Below, one piece after another: positions 1 through 11,204 of a stretch of 64,000 nucleotides of DNA. A model generated the notes under the pieces. It saw only the letters and a program-made list of their open reading frames with translations. It was not told where the DNA came from and did no database searches. The position numbers were made by a program, and so were the translations under genes. Where the stretch lies: assembly GCA_010279815.1 (NCBI GenBank), contig QEOQ01000303.1:1181567-1245566 (forward strand), written 5' to 3'. The DNA comes from Brachionus plicatilis. Its lineage: Eukaryota; Rotifera; Eurotatoria; Ploima; Brachionidae. Each line of letters begins with the position of its first letter. Position 1 is the stretch's first letter.

Positions 1-530
1 AGTCGATTAATTTTTTTTAAATTTTAAAAAAATATTTGTTTATTTTTTATTAGAATTATTTTATTTTGCTTTAAATCTATAATTTTAAATCAATTAAAAA
101 CCTTTTTTATTAAAAAATAGTATTTTTTGCCTTCCTAAATTTAAATTTCGAGATAAATTAGAAGTATTATAGTCATCTAGATAAAATTATTCGATTTATT
201 AGTCGACTAAAAAAAATTAATCGATTTAATAATCGACTAAAAAAAATAGTCGATTTAATAGTCGACNNNNNNNNNNNNNNNNNNNNNNNNNNNNNNNNNN
301 NNNNNNNNNNNNNNNNNNNNNNNNNNNNNNNNNNNNNNNNNNNNNNNNNTATTTTTTATTTTGCTTTTGAACTCTTGAATTTTAAATCAATTAAAAAACC
401 TTTTTTATTAAAAAATAATATTTTTTGACTAAAAAAAATTAATCGATTTAATAATGGACTAAAAAAAATTAATCGATTTAAAGTTAGTCGATTATTGAAT
501 CGATTATTGATAATCGATTGCCAACACTAG
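1..530. repeat. AT-rich interspersed repeat with hAT-like end
   Basis: The stretch is built from repeated blocks of TAGTCGATTAAT / AGTCGACTAAAAAAAATT. The block around positions 52-130 recurs, slightly diverged, at 350-430 on the other side of an assembly gap. The right border reads CGATTGCCAACACTAG (514-529), whose reverse complement begins CTAGTGTTGGC, like the ends of many hAT-type elements. The left border lies outside the window or in the gap, so length and class are uncertain. The element ends about 30 bases before the TRPA1 last exon and so probably lies in its final intron. Confidence 0.55.
267..349. other. Assembly gap (83 N)
   Basis: A run of N. The flanks are copies of the same repeat, so the gap probably reflects collapse or failure at a repeat, and the distance across it cannot be trusted. 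Confidence 0.99.
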
Positions 531-560
531 TTCAAAGCTTGAGAATTTTATTTCTTCAAG

Positions 561-929
561 GGAATAGTTTCCAAGATCAAGTATTTCAAAGAGCCTACAA
601 CCATCAATAAGACGGACAGTGACCCTAACCATCTTATTTACATGGAGTTGATTAAACACAAGGAAAAATTTAAGCTTATGAAATTTACTTTGGACAAACA
701 AACCGAATTGTTAAGATTGATACTGAACAAAATGAGCATTAGAGACACTGAGAGTGATGATCGAACTTTTGATGATGAAGATGAAAATGGAGATAGTCTA
801 AGCTTTGATTCACAATCGCTCAAAATAGTAAAAAATAAATCAAATAATAGCCCTAAAATGATGAAATACATAAACGAATACAAAAGAAAAAAGTTAAAAA
901 GAAGTGAGGAAATTTATGATTCAATTTAA
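561..929 (+). CDS. TRPA1: TRPA1 channel, C-terminal exon (partial gene)
   Basis: Last coding exon of a transient receptor potential ankyrin-1 channel, a calcium-permeable plasma-membrane channel gated by irritants and temperature. A pyrimidine-rich tract ending ...TTTCTTCAAG (560) is a good acceptor. The frame then stays open to TAA at 927-929. The stretch MELIKHKEKF...FTLDKQTELLRLILNKM followed by acidic DTESDD matches the known C-terminal coiled coil of TRPA1 (human form: MEILKQKYRLKDLTFLLEKQ, then HELIKLIIQKM and an acidic run). After it come an acidic segment (DDEDENGD) and a basic end (YKRKKLKRSEE). The ankyrin repeats and membrane domain must lie upstream of the window. Exon start is inferred from the acceptor; in the same frame there is a stop at 540-542. 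The identification rests on about 40 aligned residues. Confidence 0.72.
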   Translation, partial: GIVSKIKYFKEPTTINKTDSDPNHLIYMELIKHKEKFKLMKFTLDKQTELLRLILNKMSIRDTESDDRTFDDEDENGDSLSFDSQSLKIVKNKSNNSPKMMKYINEYKRKKLKRSEEIYDSI

Positions 930-931
930 CT

Positions 932-3900
932 TACATCAATTCGATGACGGGCTGGACTAAAATTAGCAGATAAGCAGCTAAGCCGATGATCAAATGAGCC
1001 AAATGAGGCAAACCATGAGAGCTCCAAAAACCAAAAATAATTCCTCCAGTCACAAACAATATTCCCATCATCTAAATTTAAATTTATTAGTAAACTATTA
1101 AACTTTAGGATATTTTTTGTCAAATTTTTTTTATTAGGTATTTTAACAATTTATTATTTTTTCTTTTCTTATTTAAATGACTAATTTAATAAATTTCACA
1201 AACCAATATACAATTGCTGAAAACGTTGGTGTATTTTCGTGATTTTAAATATTTAGATAAAATATTGGATATGTTGATCAAAACAGCCCAGCCAACAAAC
1301 ATCAAAATTGCATGCAAATGAATAGTTGAAAAATAGCTTGAACACTTTGATTTAATATTGTTTTGTTTAGATAAATAATTCATTGATATTGTGTTTTCAA
1401 ATGCTGTACTAATGTTTATTTTGAGAAACCATAAATCGCCCAATGTGGAATCTCTTAAATAAATAAAATTTTTTAAATCAAATTTTTTGTTGGATATTTT
1501 TGAGCACTAAAATTACTTAATTTTGCTTTAATTTCTCTTTAATATTATAAGATTTTTCATATAACTTCTAAATAAAATACATTTTCAACTATAAACAATA
1601 CTGTTATGGCACATTGATTTTATGTAATTTTACATTAAATTACGCTTATAATGTTAAATCAGTAGGATTTACTTTGAAACAAAAAGGAAAACAAAGTGGA
1701 CGGTTTTGTTTGAACTTTTTAAATTTTTCAAGTAGTAAAATATGGTAACAAAATGGCAAATTAAGGGAAATTTAGCATTTTTATATTTTTTGATTTTTTG
1801 TGTAATATTTCAGAAAATAAAATAATTCCAAATTATTTAGATAGCAAAATTAAAAATAAAAATTTTACGAAATTTTGCTCAAAAAATCTATAAAATGTGA
1901 AAATTTAAAATTTCCTACATTTTGCCTAAGAAAAGGAGAAAAAGTCATAAAACCTAAGAAAAAATATTTTCAAAATTTTTTTCAGAATTTCTAAAGCAAA
2001 TTTGATTTTCAAAATGGTTGTGTTGTGCAATTCCACCACATTTAATGTAACATTTTTTTCATCTCAAATCAAAATTATAACGTCTGGGTGCTTTTGAGAA
2101 AATTTTACCGTATTTCACCAAATACAACAAACTTGCTATACTTCAATTTTTTTTCACGGTGGTGCTATAATTAGTTTATTATGTAAAAATTAAAATCGCC
2201 TTAGAAAAAATCGTTTCTAGAGAATTTTTCAATATTTTTCTAATTTCACTTTGAATAAATAAATAATTAAATTAATAAAAATCATAGGATAGATATTTTT
2301 AATTTTTTTTAAAATTAAAAAAAAATTAAAAATTCTCTATACAGTTGGATTTTTTCTTTGGTGATTTTATTTTTTGTGTATGTCTTCGTAAAATTACGTA
2401 TTTTACCAGATAATATCAATGTAATGTTTACAAAAAAGTCTATTTTAATATATTACCTTACGGCTTGTTTATTAATTTTCTAAATATGATAAAATGAGAA
2501 ACGGCTGTCTTTTTCAAGACGGGTCAGGTTTAAAATAAAGTAGTAAGGAAGCAAGCTTAGAAAAAAATATAGCGTGAGTTTGTAAGACGCTTTGAAAGCT
2601 ATGTCTTAATTCTAAGCCAAAGATAAATTTATAAAAAAAGTCAGAAAATAATTTATAAAAAAATCTAAGTTTTCCTTTGTTGAAACATAAAGCACACTTA
2701 ACGCTTAAATCTTAAAAGTGATGCTTTATCAAATACTTAATGATAAAACAAAAAATAAAAAATAACAAAGCACATTTTAAGCAATAAATACTGAAGCTTA
2801 GTTGTATTATTTAGTGATGGTTGCGATATCACAACATTTATCCGGGCACCCCTTTTTTAGAGTGAAACATTTTCGAAAAGAAGAAACCTTTTGATGACCG
2901 AACTTTCTTTTATTTGATTAAATACGGTAAAATAAAAATGCAATTTGTGAAGAAGCTTTAAATAGAATTGAATTAATCAAAAATATATTTTTAAATCCAA
3001 ATTCAGCATCTTCAAGAACTCGAATAAAGAGTTTATATTTTAACCCTTAATATTACAAAATAATTATCTATTTTTCCATTGAAAATTTGAATTTCCAATT
3101 ATTTTGATTAATTTTTCCAGAAAAGAGAAATTGCTTAATTTTACGCAAAATTAGGTTTAAGTCTATTTTTCGCAGTGTGACAAAATATAGAAAAAAATGT
3201 TTAAGTCTTTCTATAATTTTGTCCGCCTCCTTTAGTCTTTAACAGGTAAAATTTTGTAAAAATAGTCAACAAATGTAAAAATTCGTTAAGGTGTAATTTA
3301 CAAAATTCAATAATCAGATCCCCTTCTAAAAATTAATCCACAGTTTGACCAATCGCCATCTTTTTATATTTCAATTTTTATTGCCTTTTTAATCAATATT
3401 TTTTAATATTGCTACTTAATAAATTTTTAAATTAATTGTCTTAGGAACAAAAAAAACAAATTTAACAAAGATTATTTTAGTGCAAAAAATAATAATTTTA
3501 AAAATTTAAATAATAATAATAATTAAATTTTAATAATAATTTTAAAATAATAATAAATAATTCTCACCTTGAATGACCAAACCCTCCATACATGAACACG
3601 CCAAAATCACTTCTTAGTTTTCCCGAGCACATTACATGACCATCTCTTTTTTCGGGAAAAAAACTGCCCTTCAATAAACATTAAATCCAAATGACACATG
3701 CTTCAAATACCACTTCTATTTATTTATATCTTACTTGGACTTTTTTAATGGTCCATCGATTTGCCAAGTTGTCATACAAAGCAATTTCGTCATCTAACTC
3801 GGGCACTGTTTTGACTATAGTACGGTCATATTCAAGGCCCGAGAATAGTACAGCTGATTTGCGATAACCATCTGCCACTATTGAAGCCATGGATGAATGC

Positions 3901-5007
3901 TTTCTTGGACTAATGCAAGACGAATCGACTTTTTGCCACTTTTTGTGCTTTGCTGAAAAGAGCCATGAGTCCGACGATGGACATGGGCCCCCGCTAAAGC
4001 TTCCACTTAAACATCCACCAAAAATTAATAAATCATCTGTGGATATCATTGCACTGCTCGAATAGATTCGACCATGTGGATGAGTAAAACTATATGCACC
4101 TGTCAATATTTCAGTATAAACTGTTAAAAAATTAATTTAGAAAAAATGTTGAAAATGTTGAAAATTAAAAAAAAAATTTGACCTCTGTCCCAAAGTCCCT
4201 GCAAAGATCGAAGATCTGTAAATTGATAAAAGTACATGTTATCAAACATTTCATATTGAGCACTGCCCATTCCTAGATATAAATTGCTTTTTGTCTGATT
4301 TAAGCTGAACTCGTAGGAAGGATAAATTCCTCCGACAGGCGAGTACCTTGGCTCTGGTGTGATACTTATAAAAGTTTGATCCATTTGGCGCCATTGGTCA
4401 TCATTAAAGTCGTACACCCATAGATCATTAAAGTAATTTTCAAGCAAGCCTCGACCACAGCATACATAAAGGCCTTGTCTATTGTGAGAATAGAGCATGC
4501 CGTATCGAGCAGGAGGTCTTGTCAAACTAAATGACAAAGCTCTCCAAGTTTCTTAGGTAAATTGTAAATTTTTTATTTCTAATTAAAAATAACCAGAGTT
4601 GTTTAAAAGTCACAAGTCCAGAAATTGATTAATTTTTTTTTTTAAGCCCGGTCTTTAATTTTTGTGACTTGGTCAATTAAAAAAAAAATTAGTTTATTTG
4701 AAGACTTTTGACTTTCAAAAAACTCTGAAAATAACCTACTTGTTTTTAAATCAAATTCCCAAGTGTCGTCGAATAAAATAGGCATTTGAAAGTTAGTTGA
4801 TTTGGGCGAGCTTGTTTGCCAGCCGCCAAACACAATAATTCGATCTCGATTAATGTCGAAGCCAATGGCGGCATCTCGCCTTGGTGCCGGCTTGTCTGAC
4901 GGCTTGTAGGATAGATTGTCAAACAATTTTTCCCAATGCATTTGAGCACATGTTAAACTGGCACAAATGTGAATTATTAATATTGTGAAATTTGGGTAGA
5001 TGCTCAT
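932..5007 (-). CDS. Kelch propeller-cytochrome b561 membrane protein, spliced
   Basis: Six exons read on the minus strand: 5007-4740, 4551-4183, 4120-3735, 3668-3568, 1453-1204 and 1071-935 (or to a TAA at 934-932). Junction phases (1, 1, 0, 2, 0) all agree. The start ATG at 5007 opens a signal peptide (MSIYPNFTILIIHICASLTC). Exons 1-5 carry kelch blades: FGGWQTSS, DDTWEFDLKTKTWRAL across junction 1, YFNDLWVYDFNDDQW, LLIFGGCLSG, VFMYGGFGHSR, and DSTLGDLWFL across the 2.1-kb intron. Exon 5 then enters a membrane helix with a putative haem histidine (HLHAILMFVGWAVL). Exon 6 gives two more helices, one with HLAHLIIGL and the QP typical of b561/ferric-reductase domains. A strong donor GTAAGT after ...VIEL suggests further exons to the left; otherwise translation ends there. 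In secreted b561 proteins the partner is usually a DOMON domain, so a kelch partner is unusual. Substrate unknown; transmembrane electron transfer is inferred. The exon 5 donor (GTTTGT) is the weakest join. Confidence 0.7.
1454..3567 (-). other. Long intron of the kelch-b561 gene; no further gene seen
   Basis: The 2.1-kb stretch between exon 4 (donor GTGAGA) and exon 5 (acceptor TTTAAG) is AT-rich and shows no sustained coding frame. Bases 2860-2945 hold a diverged copy of a dispersed repeat also seen at 15410-15590 and, inverted, at 6480-6640 (shared core CTTTCTTTTATTTGA...AAATACGGT). I see nothing else identifiable. Confidence 0.6.
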
Positions 5008-6479
5008 TTTTAGCACATTGATTGAGGCCAAGTCAGAAAAACATTATTTGGTTTTAATTTTTTATTTAATTATTCGTGGATTCAAAGCCAACGATCAGAA
5101 ATAGAGTAGATTCAATGAGATTTTGTTTTTATTTGACACAATTTTTTAGGAAATCTATTTAGCATAAATTTAATTTTTAGATGTTTAATCCATCAATTGA
5201 CCTCAACTACTACTAATACATAGTGAAAAGGTGGTCAAGCAATTTTGTCTTTTATTGAAGATTTAAATTTGATTTTGAAAGCTTCATTTTGACAATTAAT
5301 CCTGTGGACTGTTATTTATTGTTATTTTTTATTATTAAAAAGACGATCACGTGATCTTAGATTTTACTGGAAATTTTCAACAGGTAAAAAATACGCCGTA
5401 GTGTTTGCCAAAGAAAATATTTAAGTTTATTTTGAGAACACTTTTTAAAAATTTGATCAGTAGTGATGACATCAAATTAGTTTTTTGGACACAAATTGAA
5501 ATTTGAATAAATAAAAAATTTGAAAAGACTATTGAATAGTAGAATATTCGAATAAAATCTTGAATATTAGATAAATTTGAATTTATATTTGATTTATTTT
5601 TATTTTTGGAATTAACGAACTTAACTTTTTAAAAAATAACTTGAATTTTAGATAAATTTAACTAATAATTTAAAAGTATTAAAATTTAAATAGAATTTTT
5701 GAAAAATTAAGTATTTGAAAATTTAGTTTTTTGTACTTTTTATAATTTTTGATAAGACTATCTCAAATTTTGACAAGTTAAAATTAAAATTTAATTGTAG
5801 AAAAAGTTTTATTTGATTTAAAATTTGATATTTTTATATTATTTTGTAATTTTTTTAAAATTTAAATAAATTTAATTGTTAATCATTTTTTCAATGCTGA
5901 GAAATCGGAATTGTTCAAATAAAGGACACTTTTCTGTTGATTAATATTAAAACTTAAAAAACATAAACTTGTTATCTGAAAATATTAAAATTTTAAAAGA
6001 ATATTTGAAAAATTAAGTATTAGAAAATTTAGTTTTTTGTACTCTTGTAGCGTTGGTTAAATCAGAACAGCTTTTTTTTGGTACCTGATAAGATGTATGG
6101 GTATATTGTAATACAGAAAATGTTAGAAAAGTTGTGTTGACTGGTGAAAATCTGGCACACTTTTAGTATTCAAATCGAATTCAAATTACTTAATGAATTC
6201 TTTTTTAATTAAAATTTTTTTGATTGATTTTTATTTTCAAATATTAATCCTGATATTTTAGAAATTCAATTTTTAATTTAAATAAATTAATTTTCAAGGA
6301 TATTATTCATAAAAAAATTTATATTCAAAAATTAAATTCAAATCTAATTTTCATTCCAAATGTTGCTTATTCGAATATCGGTTCGATTATGCATATTCGA
6401 TCTTATTACTATTTATCAGATAAAAAATTTTTTCGCTTATTTTTTAGGAAATTTTATGACTACTTTTTTCCAGATTTGT

Positions 6480-6640
6480 GTAAAAGTCACAAGTCCAAAC
6501 CGCATTTCATCCAAGAAAGCTCGGTCATCAAAAAGTTTTTTTTATTCGAAAATTTTTTACTCCAAAAAAGTGACTCAAATAAAGAATTTATTCATTCTTT
6601 TCTTCTATTAGAAACAAGAAGATTGATAAATGTAGATTTT
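6480..6640 (-). repeat. Dispersed repeat, inverted copy of 15410-15590
   Basis: Read on the minus strand, this matches the plus strand at 15410-15590 through blocks such as TTCTTTATTTGAGTCA, TTTTTGGAGTAAAAAATTTT and GCTTTCTT...GAAAT(A/G)CGGT. A third partial copy is at 2860-2945. No coding capacity and no clear ends; class unknown. Confidence 0.6.
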
Positions 6641-6784
6641 TTTTATTAGTTTTGATAAGGGAACAATTTCTTTTTCTTAATATTGTATTATTTTTTCACC
6701 TAAAAAAATTTATATTTCAAAAATACATCTTCAGGCATTGTGAATTTTTAAAAAAAAATTCAAATACAAAATTTAAATTCTTAA

Positions 6785-7990
6785 TAAAATTTTTTGTGTT
6801 TAAATTACAAAATGCATGCAATGTTGAAATTACATTGAAAAAATGCGATGTTTCAAATTATTTTTTCAGTTTCAAGTAAAAAAATAATTTTAAGTAAATA
6901 TTGCAAGCATGAAAAATTTTTTTTTTAAATTTTGACTAGGTTTGTGATATGATGATTTAAGAAAATATCTGTAGTTTAAAAAACTATCTACTCTCTATTT
7001 TCCATTTTTATAAATTGAGTTTTAAGTAGAGAAGACATATGGGTATTTTGGATTGTTGAAAGGGTAATACCAAGTCAACTAGATCAGAGCAAATTATATT
7101 TCTAAAACTCCTTCAAATTAAAAAAAAAGTTAATTTTTTTTATTTTTATATCAGTTTTGAGATTTAGGCATTCTATTAAATAGCTATTCTATTCAATTTG
7201 TTCATCTAATCTAAAAGTTTTTCACCTAATTTGAAATTTGATCAGCTATTCGTGAACAAAAAAATTAGGTGAACTTATAGTTCACACAAACCCGAGAACA
7301 AGAATCGTTCGCATAATATCTGAACTATGGTTGTTCACTAGATAGAGTTTTTCTCAAAGATTGAATATTAATTTAAATCTAAATGAGTTATTTATCTTTT
7401 TTTCAATGTATTTTATCTTATTTAACTTTATTTTTCTTTTTTTATCATATTTTACTTTAATTACGTAAAATTACGTAATTTTTAGTAAATTCGTTCCAAA
7501 ATGCTTACGGCAAAAAAATTAGGTTTTTGGTAGGAAAGCTGTAAAAATTGACAGTTTTTCCAAAATTTGAAAACATTTTTTTGTTTTAAACGGTATCAAA
7601 TATTGAGCTTTTTTATTTTTTCAAAACAATTTATTTCAAAATCAATATTTACAGTTTTCCTTCCAAAAACCTATTTTTTTGTCCGAAAGCATTTTTGAAC
7701 GAATTTGCTAAAAATTAAATAATTTAATGTTATTTTACGTAAAATAAAATATTCTTACCAACTAATATTCACGTAAGATTACGTAAGATTTAGTAAGCTT
7801 ACTAAAAATTACGTAATTTAGTCGATTCTGGGCCTTTTATAAAAGCACTGTATAAAAATGCATGCAATATTAACTTAGAATTACTTTTTTATTTGAAACT
7901 GAAAAAAATATTTGAAATATCGCACTTTTTCAATGTTATTTCATTATTGGATATATTTTGTAATTCAAACACAAAAAATTAAACCAAATG
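6785..7990. repeat. Two nested imperfect inverted repeats
   Basis: Outer arms of about 125 bases (6785-6913 and 7855-7985) share, in opposite orientation, TTTTTTGTGTTT, ATTACAAAAT, AAAAA(A/G)TGCGATRTTTCAAA and TTTTTTCAGTTTCAA. Inner arms of about 100 bases (7460-7555 and 7643-7745) share AATTTTTAG(T/C)AAATTCGTTC and ATAGGTTTTTGG-type blocks. The structure looks like one foldback element inside another. No coding sequence; class unknown. Confidence 0.55.
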
Positions 7991-8733
7991 GATCATTAAA
8001 TATCATTGAAGATTAAAAAAAATAAATTGTGTCAATATAAATTAATGAAAAAAAAATTTATTTTTAAATGGAAATTCAATGCCATATTCACATGCTTATA
8101 TATAAAAAAATTCTTAAATATACGAAAAATTTTTTTAGTATTTTTTTGACACTCATTTGTTTTAAAACTCAAAAAAAATGAGTGATCACGAGTAAATTAT
8201 TTTTTTTTTTCATATTTAGTTCTTGGATTTTTTTTTATTCTGTCAGATTTATTCCGAACCAACAAAAAAAAAGAAATTCGTTGTTAATATTTTATAATTT
8301 GGTGTGTTATCAAGACTTGAAATTTTTGAAATTCCTTATGTTAACCAAAGTTTGATAATATGTTAATCTAAAAAGATATTGAATATTAAAATAATTTGTT
8401 TGAATTAAAAAAAAAAATTAAAAAAAAGATCAAATTTAAATAAATCAATATATTAAATCAATATGTGAACTGTCTGAAAAAAATAAGAGAAAGTCAAAAC
8501 AAATATGCTATATATTTTAATTTGCAAGTTTTTTTTAGTTCAAGAATTCAAAAAATTTTGATGAATGAATTAATTCGAATTATCAAAAAAATCATAGAAT
8601 TGTTTAGTTATTTTTCTTGCTTTAATAACAATTTAAATTTTGTCAGCAAAATCTCGTGGTTAGTTTTTTACTTTTTCAAATCTTTTTTGTAAATAAAAAT
8701 TCTATTTTTATTCAGGATTAAGCATCTTTAAAG

Positions 8734-9804
8734 ATGAACAACACATGTTACCTGAATTCTGGACTCGACAATGTTCAAAGAGATTTCTATCAGACTCAAA
8801 CATCCCCAAATTGTTCAAACATCTTAGAAATATTAAGTTTTCTTAACCAGTCACAAATACCGCACAAACAAAATATCAATGAACTTCAAAATTTGATTAA
8901 TTCAAAACATGATGCAACATTGATGCCACATCAAGCACTTTCTAAGCAATTTAATCATCATCATCATCATTTTGAAAATTCTCTAGATCATAACAACAAT
9001 TTTCATTTTTTTGAAGAATCAGCCAACAAATTTTCTGATAAAATAATTCACCAAAGAAATCAGCATCATCAACCAGAACCTTTGCAAAGAAATATCTCGA
9101 AAGATTACATATTAAGTCAATTAAAGGCACAGCAAAGGCTAAAACAAGTCCAACAGTGTTTTAGAGAAAAACAAAATTTATCAACCCTAAACAATTCCAA
9201 TGATTATCTCCGACACGCTTTCTCTAAATCAACAAACAGCTTGCCAAAATCTCATTATCCACAACAAAACAAAGTTTCAGACAAAATCGAAATACTCAAT
9301 GATGGAAATGTAAAAAATGTACCGCCAAATTACCTATTAGATCAGTTTGGACTCATCGGTCTTGTTATGATGCTGAAAATAAATGAATCGAACAAAGATT
9401 TGTCTCTGATCATGGGCCAAGGAGATGAATCTAACACTATTACTCAATCAGTGAGCCCAAAGTCCGAAAACGACTCAGTACTTAATATTCCAAATATAAA
9501 TGCTGTCAATCACCTAGAACCAGTTAGTACAAAAAACGGTGTCTATAACTTGGCTGAAATTAGAAACAAGCTGCCTGATGTTAATTCAATTCTGAAAAAT
9601 GCTCATGATGATTTGCTTTTCTACTTTTTTTACATGTGCTCTGCAGATTGTTACCAAATTTTGGCTTCAAAATTGTTGACTGCAAAAGGATGGGTTTTTA
9701 ATAAAGAACTAAATTCATGGCTAAAGAGTAACCCCCAAAATAAAAACAGCTATCTGATATTTGATTACCATAGTTGGGCAATCCAAATCAAAGGTATGAA
9801 CTAA
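8734..9804 (+). CDS. CNOT2: CNOT2-like NOT-box protein
   Basis: Single-exon frame of 356 residues, ATG at 8734 (AAAG before it) to TAA at 9802-9804. The family is a CCR4-NOT complex subunit that links the deadenylase scaffold to mRNA decay and repression. The first 190 residues are low complexity, rich in N, Q, H and S (including HHHHH near residue 75). At about residue 199 the sequence PPNYLLDQFGLIGLV matches the conserved DQFGMIGLL start of the CNOT2 C-terminal region. Near the end, KNAHDDLLFYFFYMC, then KGWVFNKELNSWL and YLIFDYHSWAIQIKG follow the NOT-box order of CNOT2 (EDLLFYLFYM, RDWRYHKEERVWL, YYFFDCLNWRKVA). The conserved C-terminal extension is shorter. The absence of introns, when neighbours have many, is compatible with a retrogene or with intron loss. 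Identity as CNOT2 family is firm; orthology is less so. Confidence 0.75.
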   Translation: MNNTCYLNSGLDNVQRDFYQTQTSPNCSNILEILSFLNQSQIPHKQNINELQNLINSKHDATLMPHQALSKQFNHHHHHFENSLDHNNNFHFFEESANKFSDKIIHQRNQHHQPEPLQRNISKDYILSQLKAQQRLKQVQQCFREKQNLSTLNNSNDYLRHAFSKSTNSLPKSHYPQQNKVSDKIEILNDGNVKNVPPNYLLDQFGLIGLVMMLKINESNKDLSLIMGQGDESNTITQSVSPKSENDSVLNIPNINAVNHLEPVSTKNGVYNLAEIRNKLPDVNSILKNAHDDLLFYFFYMCSADCYQILASKLLTAKGWVFNKELNSWLKSNPQNKNSYLIFDYHSWAIQIKGMN

Positions 9805-11009
9805 TTGGAAACAATGCAAATGCTTGACAACACAAAACAAAAGAATGTTCTACACAATTTTCTAATTTTTGTATGTTTCAACCGAGTTAATTTTAAGTTG
9901 TCGTTTTTAATACGACTTGAAGATTTATTTTTAGTAAAAAATTATTGGAATTATTTTCAAAAAAAACATCATACTATTTTAGACAAAATTTCCAATTATT
10001 GCTCAATTAATTATTTTCTTGTAACAATTTAAATTTATTGTGTTGGCCAGTGTTAATTGGGTATTTTTAGTATTCAAAAAGTTTTTTTTTTTAAGGGAAA
10101 AATGAAATTTAGCTCAATTTGTTCACAAAATAGTATAATATTATTCAATTTTTTCTTATTTAGAAGATTTTGAAATTGTTTTTTTTTTTAAATAGCTGCT
10201 TTAATTTGTTATTTGTGTAATTAATCAGTTTTTCTCTTAAATGGTTTGCTTAAAAAAAACATGTAAATGAGACTTTCTATATATTTGCTTTTCATAATAT
10301 TTTTCATTTTTTTAAGTAATTTTAGCTTATAAATTTTTGATAAAAAATTTAATGAAATTTAAAACTCTTATTTTGTTACTTGGATTTTTCTTGAAACGTT
10401 ACGCAAACATTTTGAGCTGGTTTCGTTTAATCACGATTCGATTGAAATAAAATTTATAGAAAATTTTTTTTTTATTTTTCAAAATGAATAAGTTATCTTT
10501 GAAGTCTTTCAAGCTGTTTTCCATAAATCTTGTAAAAAAATACGATTTGACTTCTAAATTTTTTTTCTTTAAATTTGAATTTTACCATTTTTTAGGTTAT
10601 GTCTAAACTATATACCCATCAAGATTGCGAAAAAACAAAACCGGGTGTAAATCACCAAAATTTTTATAAAAGTGAAATTTTTTTCTGATAAATTTATGAC
10701 TAATTATCTGAATTTAACTATATTTATTTATTGAATTGAATTAACCTCCTTTAAGGAGAAGTAAAAGAAAATAAAGATAAAATTTTTTTTTTTGTGTTTT
10801 TGTGTTTTTTTAAAAAATGAAAAATTATTACCTAAAAATAAAATTCTATCTGAATTTAACTATACACCCATTTTCATCTAAAAAAAACTAATCATCACAA
10901 AGTATTTTCGAATGAAAAAAAAACAACCCAAAACGCCCAAAAACACCCTCATGACTTTCCAGATAAACCCCAAAACTGATTATATTCTTGAATAGAGCAT
11001 AAAAATATC
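9805..11009. other. Intergenic region with one dispersed repeat
   Basis: No gene seen; the TAA of the CNOT2-like gene is followed by AT-rich sequence. Bases 10710-10835 form one copy of a dispersed repeat with the palindrome-like core ACCTCCTTTAAGGAG and a long T run followed by GTGTTTTTGTGTTTTTTT. The same segment occurs in opposite orientation at 47320-47455. Confidence 0.55.
10710..10835 (+). repeat. Dispersed repeat (opposite copy at 47320-47455)
   Basis: TTTATTGAATTGAATTAA, CCTCCTTTAAGGAGAAGTA and GTGTTTTTGTGTTTTTTT all recur in reverse complement at 47320-47455, as does the flanking AAAAAATGAAAAATTATTACC. This is a non-coding repeat of unknown class. Confidence 0.65.
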
Positions 11010-11204
11010 TACTCGAAAATATAGTTTTTATAAATTAAATTATATTGATTTTGCCATTAAAAATCGAAAAAACAACTTTTTGTGGTCAAGTGGTGATAAA
11101 GCTTTAGAAATTAATACTCCTGAGTTAAGTATTAAAGAAAAAGAATTAAAAGAGAATATTGCTAAGAATTTTGATCAAGCTTCACATCACAAAAGAAGCA
11201 ATTA
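11010..11204 (+). pseudogene. Coding-like remnant, unidentified
   Basis: One plus-strand frame reads smoothly, for example KNNFLWSSGDKALEINTPEL followed by a charged helix (SIKEKELKENIAKNFDQA), ending in TAA TAA. Codon texture is protein-like, but there is no start codon or partner exon and I recognise no family. It may belong to a transposon, given the decayed elements just downstream. Confidence 0.3.

Larger units (their letters stand above)
5008..8733. other. Intergenic region, repeats only
   Basis: No gene recognised. Short open frames at 6360-6880 have compositionally random translations rich in F, K and I, and are not supported. Visible structure consists of an internal direct repeat (5705-5750 and 6010-6050, both reading TTAGTTTTTTGTACT), a dispersed repeat at 6480-6640, and nested inverted repeats at 6785-7990, listed separately. 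Just before the next gene, TTTTATTCAG at about 8706-8715 looks like an acceptor of a 5' untranslated intron. Confidence 0.5.

Noticed and set aside
6360..6879. Three overlapping short open frames
   Set aside because: Composition-driven K/F/I/N translations inside dispersed repeats. No conserved pattern.
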